Assembly (NCBI RefSeq): GCF_010672525.1
Contig: NZ_JAAHGH010000006.1
Location: 58,520 to 122,519, forward strand
Direction of reading: 5' to 3'
Origin: Okeania sp. SIO2B3
GTDB lineage: Bacteria; Cyanobacteriota; Cyanobacteriia; Cyanobacteriales; Microcoleaceae
DNA: 64,000 bases
Position numbers and translations under genes: made by a program. The notes under the pieces were generated by a model. The model ran no database searches, was not told the origin of the DNA, and saw nothing but the letters and a program-made list of their open reading frames with translations. This document shows, in pieces, positions 26,401 through 35,553 of this stretch; the first letter of the stretch is position 1; every line of letters begins with the position of its first letter.

Positions 26401-29400
26401 ATTACTTTTACTCCCGAAAACTTCAATATCAGGGAAAATATTACGGTGGTTTCTGTTGATAACGATATAACTACAGAAGACCGCACTTCGGTTATTTCCC
26501 ATACTGCAACCAGTGATGATAATGCTTATCAGGGAATTAGCATTAATGAAGTTACTGTCAATATTACCGAAAATGATGTTCCTGGGATTGTTATTGGCAA
26601 CGGAAATAATTTCAGCATCGCCGAAGGTGCAGCAGGGGAAACCTACACCATTGCTCTAGCAACCGAACCCACAGCAGATGTCAATATTAGTTTTGACATT
26701 AGCGACGATCTTGAACCCATTGCACCCATAACTTTTACTCCCGATAACTTTGCTACTCCTCAAGAAGTTACAGTTACTGCTGCAATTGATGATGAAGTAG
26801 AAGAAACGGAATTTCAAGACATCACTCACACTATTGAGAGTGACGATCCTCTATATGATGGCTTGTCAGTACAACCTCTTCCCATTGCCATTAACGAACT
26901 CAGTTTCGATAATATCGAGACAGCAGGGGGTTTAAATAACGCCCTCAATTCGATTCAAGATTCGATTGACGCTCAGTTTCGAGCCATTGAATTACCCTTT
27001 ATTGGTTCTCTAGAAACTCTCGCACCAGATTTGATCGGTAGTTTCCAAACTAGCTTAATTAATCGGGTGCAGACGGGAGGAGTATTAGACGTAGAGAAAC
27101 TTAGCGGGTTAATTGAAGAAACTATTGAGGAGATTCTAGAAGTTGATGTGGAAGCGAGCGCAACTCTCTCGGAAGAAGAAGCCACTTTCGATATTACAGT
27201 TGCCAAAGAATTTAACCTTGCCAATATCGATCTGGATGCGGATTTAGGTTTGCCAGGATTAGGAATTGATGTTGATGGTAGTGTCGATCTCAATTTTGAT
27301 TACCAATTCGATCTGGGATTTGGCATTAACCAAGAATTCGGTTTCTTTATCGATACAGAAAAAACCAACTTTACCGCAGGAATCGATCTTGGTTTGAGTG
27401 ATGATTTCCAAGCAACGGGTAATCTGGGCTTTTTGCAACTCGATCTGGTTAATGATGAAGAAAACCCCACTGCTGTCAGTGCTGATTTTACTCTAGGACT
27501 CAACGACATCGATAATAATGAAGATTCCGATACTGGCGAAGATTCAAATACTGACGAAAACTTAGATACTGGCGAAAATTCAGATGAAGAAGAAGATATA
27601 GATGGCGATCGCCTGACCAGCACAGAACTAAGGAATGCTTCTTTCGATGACATATCGGATCTCTTCAATCCCAGTGCTTCGGCAAGTGCCAATCTTGGTT
27701 TAAAAGCCGTTACGAGTGTGGAAGCGGATACTGCTTTTCCCAGTATTAATTTCGATTTGGCAGGAGAATTCGGCTCGTTTACGTTTGAAGAGGGAGAAGC
27801 AGTTGGGGATTTTTCACCGACAATCGCCTTTAACAACGTGCAACTAGATTTAGGCAGTTTTCTCTCCGACTTTGCTCGCCCCGTAATTGGTAATATTAAC
27901 AGCATCATCGATCCTTTTCGTCCTATAGTTGATTTTCTCAACACCGATACGGAAATCCTCAACGATCTGAGCATTGCGGATGGTTTGGATGGCAATGGTG
28001 ATGGTGAAATTAGCGTCATCGAACTCGCGATTGGTATTGCGGAATTGTCGGGCAATCCTCCCAACGCTAGATTTCAGGAGGCTTTCGATCAAATTACCGA
28101 ACTGTTCGCTCTGTCAGATGCTCTCAATGAATCGATCGCTGGTGATGAAGGCATCCTCATTGATGTTGGTTCTTTCGAGTTGGGCAATTTTGATCCTAGC
28201 GATCCCGATGCCGATCCGACGAGCGTTGAAGCAGACCAAACCGCTCCTGCACCAGATTTAGAGCAACAACTCGATGATGCTCCCGATGATGGTAGCAGAA
28301 ATACCCAGAAAGCAAATACCAATAGAATACTTAATAACGATAATTTCGATATTCCTCTAATTAACGATCCCTTCAGCGCCATCGACTTACTCTTGGGTAA
28401 AGATGTCGCACTCTTTACTTACGATCTTCCTGCATTAGAAGTTGGATTCGACGTACAACAAACGTTTCCCATCTTTGGCCCGATTAGCGGTTTGCTGGAA
28501 GGGGATTTTAATGTCGCTTTGGATCTCGCTTTTGGCTTCGATACCTTTGGTTTCAATCAATGGGCGGCTAATGATTTCGACCTCGCAGAATCCTTTAGAG
28601 TCCTTGATGGTTTCTTTGTAAGCGATCGGGAAAATCCAGACGGTACAGGGGAAGATATCGATGAGTTGGTTGCTACCGCTACTATTGCAGCAGGTTTAGG
28701 TGTAGACCTTTTTGCTCTTTCGGGCTTTGTAAAGGGAGGCTTAGAAGGTATAATTGGTCTGGATCTGATTGATGGCGGAGAAATCAACGGCACGGATGAT
28801 GGCAGACTGCGTGCTTCGGAGATTGCAGACCGCATTTCCACACCCTTTGAACTGTTCCAATTAAACGGTATCGTTAACGCCTTTTTGGGTGCAGAAGTTC
28901 AATTATTTCGTAGGACGGTATTCGAGCAACGAATTGCCACTTTCCCCCTAGCTGAGTTTAGTGTCGGGGGTAAAGGCAATAGTTTTAGTAGCGTTATAGA
29001 TGGGGTAATTTCTGGCGGTACGGTCTTCTTTGATGCGAACTTCAATGGTATTCAAGACCCCAACGAACCCGTTACCATTAGTAATGCCGATGGTAGTTAC
29101 GATCTCGATATACCATTCTCTCCCTTCGACCTTAATAGTAATGGTGTTATAGATCCCGAAGAAGGTAGAGTGGTTATTGTTAACGGCATTGATATCTCCA
29201 CTTCCTTACCTCAAACCGCACCGATTATTACTACTCCCAATGCGACTGTTGCCACACCTTTAACTAGCTTGGCTGCGGAAATTGCTGAACCCGATCTCGA
29301 AGCAGCACAAGCAGAAGTAATTAATGTTTTCGGTTTATCAGAAAATAGCGATTTATATAATGATGACCCCCAAACTTCCGAAGTATCGGTCTTGGGTTTA

Positions 29401-32181
29401 CAATCTCAACTGCAAAATCTGATTATTTTAGCTACCCAAACTATCGGTGCGACTTCTTTAACAGGGCAAACCATCAATGGTAGCGAGATTCTGGTTAAAG
29501 ATGGTCTGATTTATCTTGACAACAACAATAACCAACAGTTTGACGATGGGGATTTAGAAATAGTTCAAGCTGATGATGGCTCTCGTTTCTTCGATGTTAA
29601 CGACAACGGAGAATTAGATAATAACGAGGTTTCTTCTACAGTAAATGAAGCACAAATTGCCAGTGCTATTCTTCAAGAAATTGCCGCTCGCGCTAGCAAT
29701 GGGGAAGTCCCCGATCTTGCCGATGCTGATACCGTAACTGCTATTATTAACGAAGCTTTAACCTTTGCTATCGCGGAAGATAGCAATACCAATCTTAATG
29801 AAAATGCCATTTCTCAACTGACCGCAAGCATTGTGGAGAAAAACCTCAATATTGATGGCATCTTAGGTAAAGCTTTCCTTTCTGAAGCCGAACAAAGACA
29901 ACAAATTAGCAGTCGCTATGTCTTTATTGATGTTAACGATAATGGAATACAAGATACCGACGAACCTTCTTCTTTAGTAGACGAAACAGGCGCAGACGAG
30001 CTAGATATTACTCCCTTTGACACAAATGAAAACGGTCTGTTAGACGTGCGCGTTGTCATCGAAGGAGAATCCCCAGATTTTGTCTTTGTAGATAGTAATG
30101 CTAACGGTGAATTCGATCCAGACGAACCCTTCTCAGTTGTCAATCCTAGCGGTGACAACAACTTAGAAATTGATTTCATTGATAATAATGGCAACGGTGT
30201 ACAAGATGAGAACGAACCCTTCTCGATCGCTTCTCCTCTCAATCCCGATGGTACTGAAGTTGCAATTTCTCCTTTCGACCTTAATGAGAATGGGGTTTTA
30301 GAAGTAGGAGAAGACGATAACAATAACGGTATCTTAGATCCAGGAGAAGATAATAATGAAAATGGTGTCTTAGAATTAGACGAACTAAGACAAGTAGTGC
30401 TTGAAAGTACCCCTGTAGATCGATGGTCGTTTGTAGATAGTAATAGTAACGGAGAATTCGATCGCGGAGAACTATTCTCTCCTGTCTTTGATGATGGCAC
30501 AGATCTCCTCGATCCTTTTGTCGAACCTGGTAAAGTATTTGTTGATAGTACAGAATCTCCCGAATTAGCTGGTGGGTTCCAACATCTAGTTATCAATCCT
30601 TTAGCAACCATCTCCCGTCTGCTTGCCGAAGCTACCGATCCCGAAGTAGCTCAAGACCGAGTTAAAACCGCATTAGGACTACCAGAAGATGTGGACCTGC
30701 TCAACTTCGATGCTTTACAAGCAGCCTCTAACCAAGACCCCAACTGGCTAGAAGTCTATGCAGCACAAGTTCAGGTGCAAAATACCCTCGTCCAAATAGA
30801 GGCGGTAACGGGAGTTTCCGAAACCGAAATTGTTGAAGCACTATCAAATGAAATCGCTAACTCTGAAAATCTTGATTTGAGCGACTCAACTCAAGTAGAA
30901 GAAATTATCAACGAACTTGCTCCCGAGTTAGCAGACAATACTGTTGATGGTGCAGCAGAAATCATTACTGAAACTAACGAACGCATTGATGACATCGCTG
31001 ACGATGGCACGATGGGCGATCGCGAAAAATCGATAGAAATCGTCCAAGTACAGCAAGTGGCCCAAAGCGATGACCCAGAAGGTCTAGTAGAAGATTTACT
31101 AGAATTAGGAACAGAAGAGGAAAATGTTGAAGAAATTGTTGATGATAATACAGGAGAAGAACTTACCGAACAAATTGAAAATACAGAAGAAATAGACCCT
31201 ACTACCCGTCCTGACTTTAGCAATAGTCGCCCCATCGCTGAACCAGATTTTGCAGATACTGAGATTGCTACATCAGTCACGATAAATGTTTTAGACAACG
31301 ATAGCGATCCAGACAATGATGCAATTGAAATTGTAGATATTTTTGCCTCTGATAATGCGGAAGTAGTTATTAACCAAGATAATACCCTTACCTACACTCC
31401 CAATAATGGTTTTACAGGAGAAGACATTATCTTCTATGCTATTCAAGATAGTAACGGCAGTGTTGATAATAATATTGTTACTGTGACAGTTAGACCTGCT
31501 GGAGTTCTCCGTGAAGGTAATGATGATAATGATTTTATTAATGGTAGTGAAGGTAATGATACATATATTGGCCGAGGAGGTAACGACTTAATCAGGAGTC
31601 ATGGAGGTGACGATATCCTGAGTGGCGGTCCTGGTGAGGATACTTTGGAAGCTGGTGCAGATGATGATAATATGAATGGAGGCAGTGGAAGCGATCGTAT
31701 GCTTGCTGGATCTGGCGACGATCTATTGATAGGTCGCCCCGGTAACGATATCTTGTTAGGAGGTGAAGGTGATGATACTCTAGAAGGTGGTCTTGGTCGC
31801 GATCGACTCAACGGTGGTAGTGGAAATGATGTACTCAGTGGAGGAGCTAGTATAGATCGCTTTATTTTCAACACCAACAAAGAGTTTAATCCTGAAGATT
31901 TAGGAATAGATGAAATTACAGATTTCGTTCCCGGACAAGATTTGATTCTCCTAGATAAAAGAACTTTCACCGCACTGATGAGTGTTAAAGGTGATGGTTT
32001 TAGTGTTACAACAGAGTTTGCATTAGTTAGCACTGATGAAGAAGTAGAAAGCTCTGATGCTTTTATTGTCTACAACAATGAAAATGGTAAGTTGTTCTAT
32101 AACACTAATGATATTACCGCTCATTTTGCCACCTTAACTAATGGAGCAGACATTACTACTGAAAATTTCTTCCTGCGTTAA
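23428..32181 (+). CDS. Giant DUF4347 / Calx-beta / RTX secreted adhesin
   Basis: A 2917-residue acidic repeat protein, probably exported by type I secretion. A DUF4347 domain (about 8-165) has LSHGN (H63) and LLYACNVAEG (C106). Next is a parallel-beta-helix-like segment starting GSLRQAI (about 185), with a Gly/Asn-rich, PGRS-like stretch (about 268-475). Several Calx-beta-type units ending in DDEP/DNDS-like acidic motifs follow (about 555-1150). A long beta-rich middle includes many DxNxNGxxDxxEP Ca-binding motifs (for example FVDSNANGEFDPDEP; about 1870-2370). A cadherin/VCBS-like domain (about 2597-2690, INVLDNDSDPDND) precedes about ten RTX nonapeptides (2695-2808; GGSGNDVLSGG) and a T1SS-type C-terminus. 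Expected role: calcium-dependent cell-surface adhesion or matrix. No TolC/HlyB/HlyD genes are in the window. The start ATG at 23428 has only a weak ribosome site. Confidence 0.9.
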   Translation: MIINAPSTVIFVDSNIADYQSLVDSVEAGTEVVVLDTNRNGVEQITEVLANYDNLDSVQILSHGNSAVLQLGNSSLDNGNIESYENQLQQWGKALVENGDILLYACNVAEGQQGQAFINRLGEITEADIAASEDLTGNSDLGGDWVLEATTGFIESPLAFQVEAMSAFNSVLQTFTVTNANNSGTGSLRQAILDSENNNNGGTRDIIQVDEGLTINLTDSLPTISEDVEIQGNGVVINGSDEHQILAINGETDATQIIFSDLSLRNGNARGSNGQRGGGGGLGAGGALFIKNGTVIANNVEFIDNSAVGGNGANGARGGNAERAGIDGLSGGIANENGTAFNDRTAADGGTAGNGGTRNGRSGGSGGDGDSGSFGNGGGGGGGGGGGESGGLIEGRGGFGGDGGNGGFGGGGGGGGGGGSNPNRRGRSRTAEGGDGGNGGAFGGDGGDGADVPPDGNRGLGGRGGGGAGLGGAIFVDRGADLILLNSNFSGNTATRGAGANNGRTKGRDIFVREEFSIFGITLIPGGQVSQVGTNVATGNNLDNGSVFGDISEFTLPTINIAPGNNLSESNPDANGSFNLSLDRALPVDLVVNYTITGTAINDPDLFDDEEIDSADLSIPLSVTIPTGDTTGSINVAVIDDRLFDPDENIIVTLEDSPLYNLGNSIFAELTIVDDEPDISLDATNAVEGESNGQLIFNLEPNAPEGRQLSFSITGGTAELDTDYRLLDTDDEPIVRNEDGDFFLDISGEEGVVVQVDATGISGGIPDFDDSAAEGNETIEITLNPSEEYGGGGNTITAEIIDNDSPPTIDVVAGDNATETDSNPGVFQLNFSNPLLSNGNENDDEDAIFNFTIGGDATRGEDYNLVLVANNTEQDIIGNSFSLPEGTNTVSIEVRPIDDNEEEVNENVTFTLNEGEGYELGETSAELTIEDSGRDDADNVVGVQIIESQGSTNLIEGQTTDNYTIELTSEPTSDVTINFATDTTQVESIDSITFTPENFNIRENITVVSVDNDITTEDRTSVISHTATSDDNAYQGISINEVTVNITENDVPGIVIGNGNNFSIAEGAAGETYTIALATEPTADVNISFDISDDLEPIAPITFTPDNFATPQEVTVTAAIDDEVEETEFQDITHTIESDDPLYDGLSVQPLPIAINELSFDNIETAGGLNNALNSIQDSIDAQFRAIELPFIGSLETLAPDLIGSFQTSLINRVQTGGVLDVEKLSGLIEETIEEILEVDVEASATLSEEEATFDITVAKEFNLANIDLDADLGLPGLGIDVDGSVDLNFDYQFDLGFGINQEFGFFIDTEKTNFTAGIDLGLSDDFQATGNLGFLQLDLVNDEENPTAVSADFTLGLNDIDNNEDSDTGEDSNTDENLDTGENSDEEEDIDGDRLTSTELRNASFDDISDLFNPSASASANLGLKAVTSVEADTAFPSINFDLAGEFGSFTFEEGEAVGDFSPTIAFNNVQLDLGSFLSDFARPVIGNINSIIDPFRPIVDFLNTDTEILNDLSIADGLDGNGDGEISVIELAIGIAELSGNPPNARFQEAFDQITELFALSDALNESIAGDEGILIDVGSFELGNFDPSDPDADPTSVEADQTAPAPDLEQQLDDAPDDGSRNTQKANTNRILNNDNFDIPLINDPFSAIDLLLGKDVALFTYDLPALEVGFDVQQTFPIFGPISGLLEGDFNVALDLAFGFDTFGFNQWAANDFDLAESFRVLDGFFVSDRENPDGTGEDIDELVATATIAAGLGVDLFALSGFVKGGLEGIIGLDLIDGGEINGTDDGRLRASEIADRISTPFELFQLNGIVNAFLGAEVQLFRRTVFEQRIATFPLAEFSVGGKGNSFSSVIDGVISGGTVFFDANFNGIQDPNEPVTISNADGSYDLDIPFSPFDLNSNGVIDPEEGRVVIVNGIDISTSLPQTAPIITTPNATVATPLTSLAAEIAEPDLEAAQAEVINVFGLSENSDLYNDDPQTSEVSVLGLQSQLQNLIILATQTIGATSLTGQTINGSEILVKDGLIYLDNNNNQQFDDGDLEIVQADDGSRFFDVNDNGELDNNEVSSTVNEAQIASAILQEIAARASNGEVPDLADADTVTAIINEALTFAIAEDSNTNLNENAISQLTASIVEKNLNIDGILGKAFLSEAEQRQQISSRYVFIDVNDNGIQDTDEPSSLVDETGADELDITPFDTNENGLLDVRVVIEGESPDFVFVDSNANGEFDPDEPFSVVNPSGDNNLEIDFIDNNGNGVQDENEPFSIASPLNPDGTEVAISPFDLNENGVLEVGEDDNNNGILDPGEDNNENGVLELDELRQVVLESTPVDRWSFVDSNSNGEFDRGELFSPVFDDGTDLLDPFVEPGKVFVDSTESPELAGGFQHLVINPLATISRLLAEATDPEVAQDRVKTALGLPEDVDLLNFDALQAASNQDPNWLEVYAAQVQVQNTLVQIEAVTGVSETEIVEALSNEIANSENLDLSDSTQVEEIINELAPELADNTVDGAAEIITETNERIDDIADDGTMGDREKSIEIVQVQQVAQSDDPEGLVEDLLELGTEEENVEEIVDDNTGEELTEQIENTEEIDPTTRPDFSNSRPIAEPDFADTEIATSVTINVLDNDSDPDNDAIEIVDIFASDNAEVVINQDNTLTYTPNNGFTGEDIIFYAIQDSNGSVDNNIVTVTVRPAGVLREGNDDNDFINGSEGNDTYIGRGGNDLIRSHGGDDILSGGPGEDTLEAGADDDNMNGGSGSDRMLAGSGDDLLIGRPGNDILLGGEGDDTLEGGLGRDRLNGGSGNDVLSGGASIDRFIFNTNKEFNPEDLGIDEITDFVPGQDLILLDKRTFTALMSVKGDGFSVTTEFALVSTDEEVESSDAFIVYNNENGKLFYNTNDITAHFATLTNGADITTENFFLR
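24230..24860 (+). repeat. Gly-rich low-complexity coding tract in the adhesin
   Basis: A GGTGGTGATGGTGG-like tract encoding GGDGGNGGFGGGGG. It shows strong codon bias to GGT/GGC and creates a 280-codon Pro-rich shadow frame on the other strand. Confidence 0.9.
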
Positions 32182-32574
32182 AAGAGGGTATTGGACTGTT
32201 TCATCTTACAGCAGTTTTCTAGTTGATGAGGTACAAAGTTTTATTGATCTAGGCAACAGGCAACAGGCAACAGGCAACAGGCAACAGGCAACAGGGAATA
32301 TAGGAATAAATAGTCTTATAGCTGTACCTCACTATCCTCTGAGGACTGAGGACTGACTCCTACTCAGTATTCATAAATTTTATTCTAACCAAATAATGGG
32401 GATAAAAATCTCATCAAAATTTGTATAATTTCAGTTATCAGTTGTCAATACTCATAATTATATCATATATAACTTTGTAATAGTTTGACTGAATAACCGA
32501 GTAGCGATATAGCGTTTCTCAAGTTACTGAGGTACAGTTGTTTTTCTTGTTTTCTATTCCCTACTCCCTACTCC
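32182..32574. other. Spacer between adhesin and helicase gene ends
   Basis: Convergent 3' ends. It contains seven or so ggcaaca units (32258-32294), one end of the R4 miniature element family (atatagcgtttctcaagtta, 32509), and tactccctactcc runs. No clear T-tailed hairpin terminator is seen. Confidence 0.65.
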
Positions 32575-35301
32575 CTAAAAAGCGATCGCTTCCAAAATTA
32601 ACAACCCTAAATCTTTATATAAACCTTGATTTTGCTGAGGACAACTATGCTGAGTTAAACAGCGGGGACAACCATATTCACAATCACAATTTTTGGCTAA
32701 TTCTGTTGCCTTTCTTGCAAACTTCAACAATTGATTAAAAATTGCTTCGCTCGCCCCATTTCCACCATCACAAGTATCAAAAAAATAACCTACAGTTTCT
32801 CCTGCCTTTACCTTCACAAACCATTGCACATCCTGACTCGAACTTAACACTACTAAAGGCACAGCAAACATTAGTTGATGCCCCATACTATGCAATGCAA
32901 TAAAATCTGGACTACAACTCCATAATTTTTTGAACTTATCTGGAATTGTTTTTTGATACTTCTCTTTGATTTTCTCCTGAATTTGTCTAATATTTTCCTC
33001 TATAACATTGTTAAAAACATGATTTATCTCTACCTTCACAACTGGAGCTTGATATTGAGTTTGATAGGGGGGATCGAAGCTACCTTTATCTAAAGTTATT
33101 CTAATAATTTCACCTTTTTTCGTATATTCAGTAGTAAACAAATCATATCCTGTTACTAAAGAGGTAATTTCTCCCCAGATTAAACTTAATCTCAATCTAG
33201 CGTGTGGAATATTGGTTTGAATTATTTGGGGTTTTGCTAATTGCTGAATTTCTTGAATAACTAACTCAGTTTTTGGTTTGCTTTCTAAATTACAATCTTT
33301 GCCTAAAGGTTTTAAAATTGCTTGTTTTTTATCTAAGTCGAGATTCTCAGAACGATAAAAATTTAACTCACTGTCATAATTTTGGGCAAAATAAATTGCC
33401 CCTGGAAATACTTCTTTATGTGCCAGACTCATTTGCATTTTTTCAAAACTTTTTCCAGTATTAATATTGATTAACTCCACATCATTTTGAGCATGACCGC
33501 GAATATTAATATTCCGATGAGGAAAACCATATCCCCAAAGTTCAGAAGAGTTAGTAATATAGATTTTTTGCTGTTTTAATAAGCTATCGGCAATTACTCC
33601 AGAGACTTCTCCAAAACGTTCTGTTATTTCATTCAAAGGTACGCCACTTTCTACACAACTACATTCTAAATGTTTGCCTAAAATTGTTGGATAATTTGGA
33701 TTAAAAGCAGCACTTTCCACCTCACCATTTAATAATAAATCTGGTTGATTTCCATAAAAGTTATCCAAGGGGTTTTGAGCTACTGGTAAAAACATCACTA
33801 ACCCAGCATTTCTACGTCCTGCTCTACCAATTCTTTGCCCCCATGACATTAAACTACCTGGATAACCACGCACCAAACAACAGTCAAGTCCTGGTAAATC
33901 AATTCCTGCTTCTAATGCAGAAGTAGAAAGAATAACTTTTATTATCCCAGCTTCTAATTTTTGGATAATATCCTGTCGTCTCTTAAACTGCAAAGAACCA
34001 TAAAAAATTGCCACTTTATCTGCCAAATAACTCTCTCCATTCTTATCAGCTATTCGCTTAATTATGCCCAGGAGTTTTTTAACAGCTCCCCGGGAATTAC
34101 AAAATACTATCCCACTTAAGTCGTGGCGTAACCAAGATAGAATTATTTGACAAGCATCGGGGTTAGCAATTTCGCTAGGTTCCAGAAATAAAATGGTTCT
34201 ACCAGCACTATCAGCACCACTTTTTGATATTAGATGAAGTCTTTCTGTTTGATGAGAGCGATCGCTAAATCTCATTGCCATTTCTGCCGGGTTGCCAATA
34301 GTAGCTGAACTAAAAATAAATTGTAATTTTTCTGAACTTCCTCCTACTCGGTCTACCGCCATTTTTAATCTGCGCATTAGGTTGGCAAAATGAGCGCCAA
34401 AAGCACCTCTATAAGTATGAGATTCATCTATAACTACATAGCGGAGTTGTTGAAAAAATTTGCGCCATCCCTCTCCATCTTTACTTCTAATTCTATATAG
34501 TTGATAGTGTAATAAATCTGGACTTACTCCTAATATATTGGGTGGGTTTGGGATAAATAATTTTTTCCTTTTTTCTGAGGAAATATCACCTGTAATTAAT
34601 CCAATTTTCACAGAATTTTCGGGAAAATATGAAGCCATTTTTTCCAGCTTTTGCATCTGGTCTAATGCTAATGCTTTGAGAGGAAAAATATATAATGCTG
34701 TGGTCTGAGGTTGTTGGAGACATGATTCTAAAATGGCGAGGTTATAACAGAGAGTTTTGCCAGAAGCTGTAGGAGTAAAAATGCAAATATCTAATCCTTT
34801 CCTCAGAGCAGTTAATGATTCAATTTGATGTTCATAGAGTTCTGTAATATTTTGTAAAATCAGAGAACTTTTGAGAGTAATTGGTAAATCTTCTGGCAAA
34901 GGATAAAGTACTCCTGGAGTTGGAGGAGTATTATCTATCCCTACTAATTTATCTTTAAATTCTTGGGCAATTGTTTGAAATACTGGTCGAGTAATAGCAT
35001 CTATTTCTGCTGAAGTAATTTTGGATTTTTCTGACTGTTTTAAATTTTGATTATGATCATGTATATTCTCTCTAGAATTAATTTTTTTCTGATTAATTAC
35101 TATTTGCCAATCAGGAAAATTTACTGGGGTGGGATTTTCTAAAAAATCTACAATTAAACGTTTTCCCAATACTGCTGTAATTTGACCTATGCCATATTCA
35201 GGAGAATAGACTTTTGCACCAATTTTTAACCATTCTGGAGGAGATGGTAATTGATTTCCAGCTCGAATAATAGCAGCATAGTCTGTCGGTTTATCGTTCA
35301 T
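32575..35301 (-). CDS. DEAD/DEAH helicase with C-terminal DUF1998 zinc cluster (MrfA-like)
   Basis: A 908-residue superfamily 2 DNA helicase of the YprA/MrfA type. A Tudor/CarD-like beta module (about 25-70, KIGAKVYSPEYGIGQITAVL) precedes Walker A TPTASGKT (176-183), motif II VIDESHTYRG, motif III FSSATIGNP, and motifs V/VI in STSALEAGIDLPGLD and WGQRIGRAGRRNAG. The C-terminal DUF1998 domain carries a cysteine cluster (CDCEYGCPRC, then HSC), which would bind zinc. In Bacillus, MrfA works with the nuclease MrfB in a mitomycin repair path; a similar repair role is the best inference. No mrfB-like nuclease is adjacent. The MrfA helicase core is about 750 residues, so the N-terminal extension is an addition. 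ATG at 35301. Confidence 0.88.
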   Translation of the reverse strand: MNDKPTDYAAIIRAGNQLPSPPEWLKIGAKVYSPEYGIGQITAVLGKRLIVDFLENPTPVNFPDWQIVINQKKINSRENIHDHNQNLKQSEKSKITSAEIDAITRPVFQTIAQEFKDKLVGIDNTPPTPGVLYPLPEDLPITLKSSLILQNITELYEHQIESLTALRKGLDICIFTPTASGKTLCYNLAILESCLQQPQTTALYIFPLKALALDQMQKLEKMASYFPENSVKIGLITGDISSEKRKKLFIPNPPNILGVSPDLLHYQLYRIRSKDGEGWRKFFQQLRYVVIDESHTYRGAFGAHFANLMRRLKMAVDRVGGSSEKLQFIFSSATIGNPAEMAMRFSDRSHQTERLHLISKSGADSAGRTILFLEPSEIANPDACQIILSWLRHDLSGIVFCNSRGAVKKLLGIIKRIADKNGESYLADKVAIFYGSLQFKRRQDIIQKLEAGIIKVILSTSALEAGIDLPGLDCCLVRGYPGSLMSWGQRIGRAGRRNAGLVMFLPVAQNPLDNFYGNQPDLLLNGEVESAAFNPNYPTILGKHLECSCVESGVPLNEITERFGEVSGVIADSLLKQQKIYITNSSELWGYGFPHRNINIRGHAQNDVELININTGKSFEKMQMSLAHKEVFPGAIYFAQNYDSELNFYRSENLDLDKKQAILKPLGKDCNLESKPKTELVIQEIQQLAKPQIIQTNIPHARLRLSLIWGEITSLVTGYDLFTTEYTKKGEIIRITLDKGSFDPPYQTQYQAPVVKVEINHVFNNVIEENIRQIQEKIKEKYQKTIPDKFKKLWSCSPDFIALHSMGHQLMFAVPLVVLSSSQDVQWFVKVKAGETVGYFFDTCDGGNGASEAIFNQLLKFARKATELAKNCDCEYGCPRCLTQHSCPQQNQGLYKDLGLLILEAIAF

Positions 35302-35553
35302 GTTTATAGCAATTAGTACTTAGTTTTGACAATACTATTTCATTCTATAAAGTTTCAATATACATTTTGTAATTGTACGGTAAATATAAGCCATCTTGTA
35401 GTAGACTGACACACCGAAAACTGTGCACTCTTATTTTTGTTTCTAGGTGTCTTTTTCTCCCTATCTTCCCATCTCCCCATCTCCCCATCTAACGCACCAT
35501 TTTAGCTGTGTCGGTCCACTACTGAACTTTAATTATCAATTATCCATTATCAA
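35302..35553. other. Short spacer
   Basis: Upstream region of the helicase gene and 3' region of the oxidase. It contains catctccccatctcc and ccattatcaattatcc simple repeats. No gene is seen. Confidence 0.6.
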
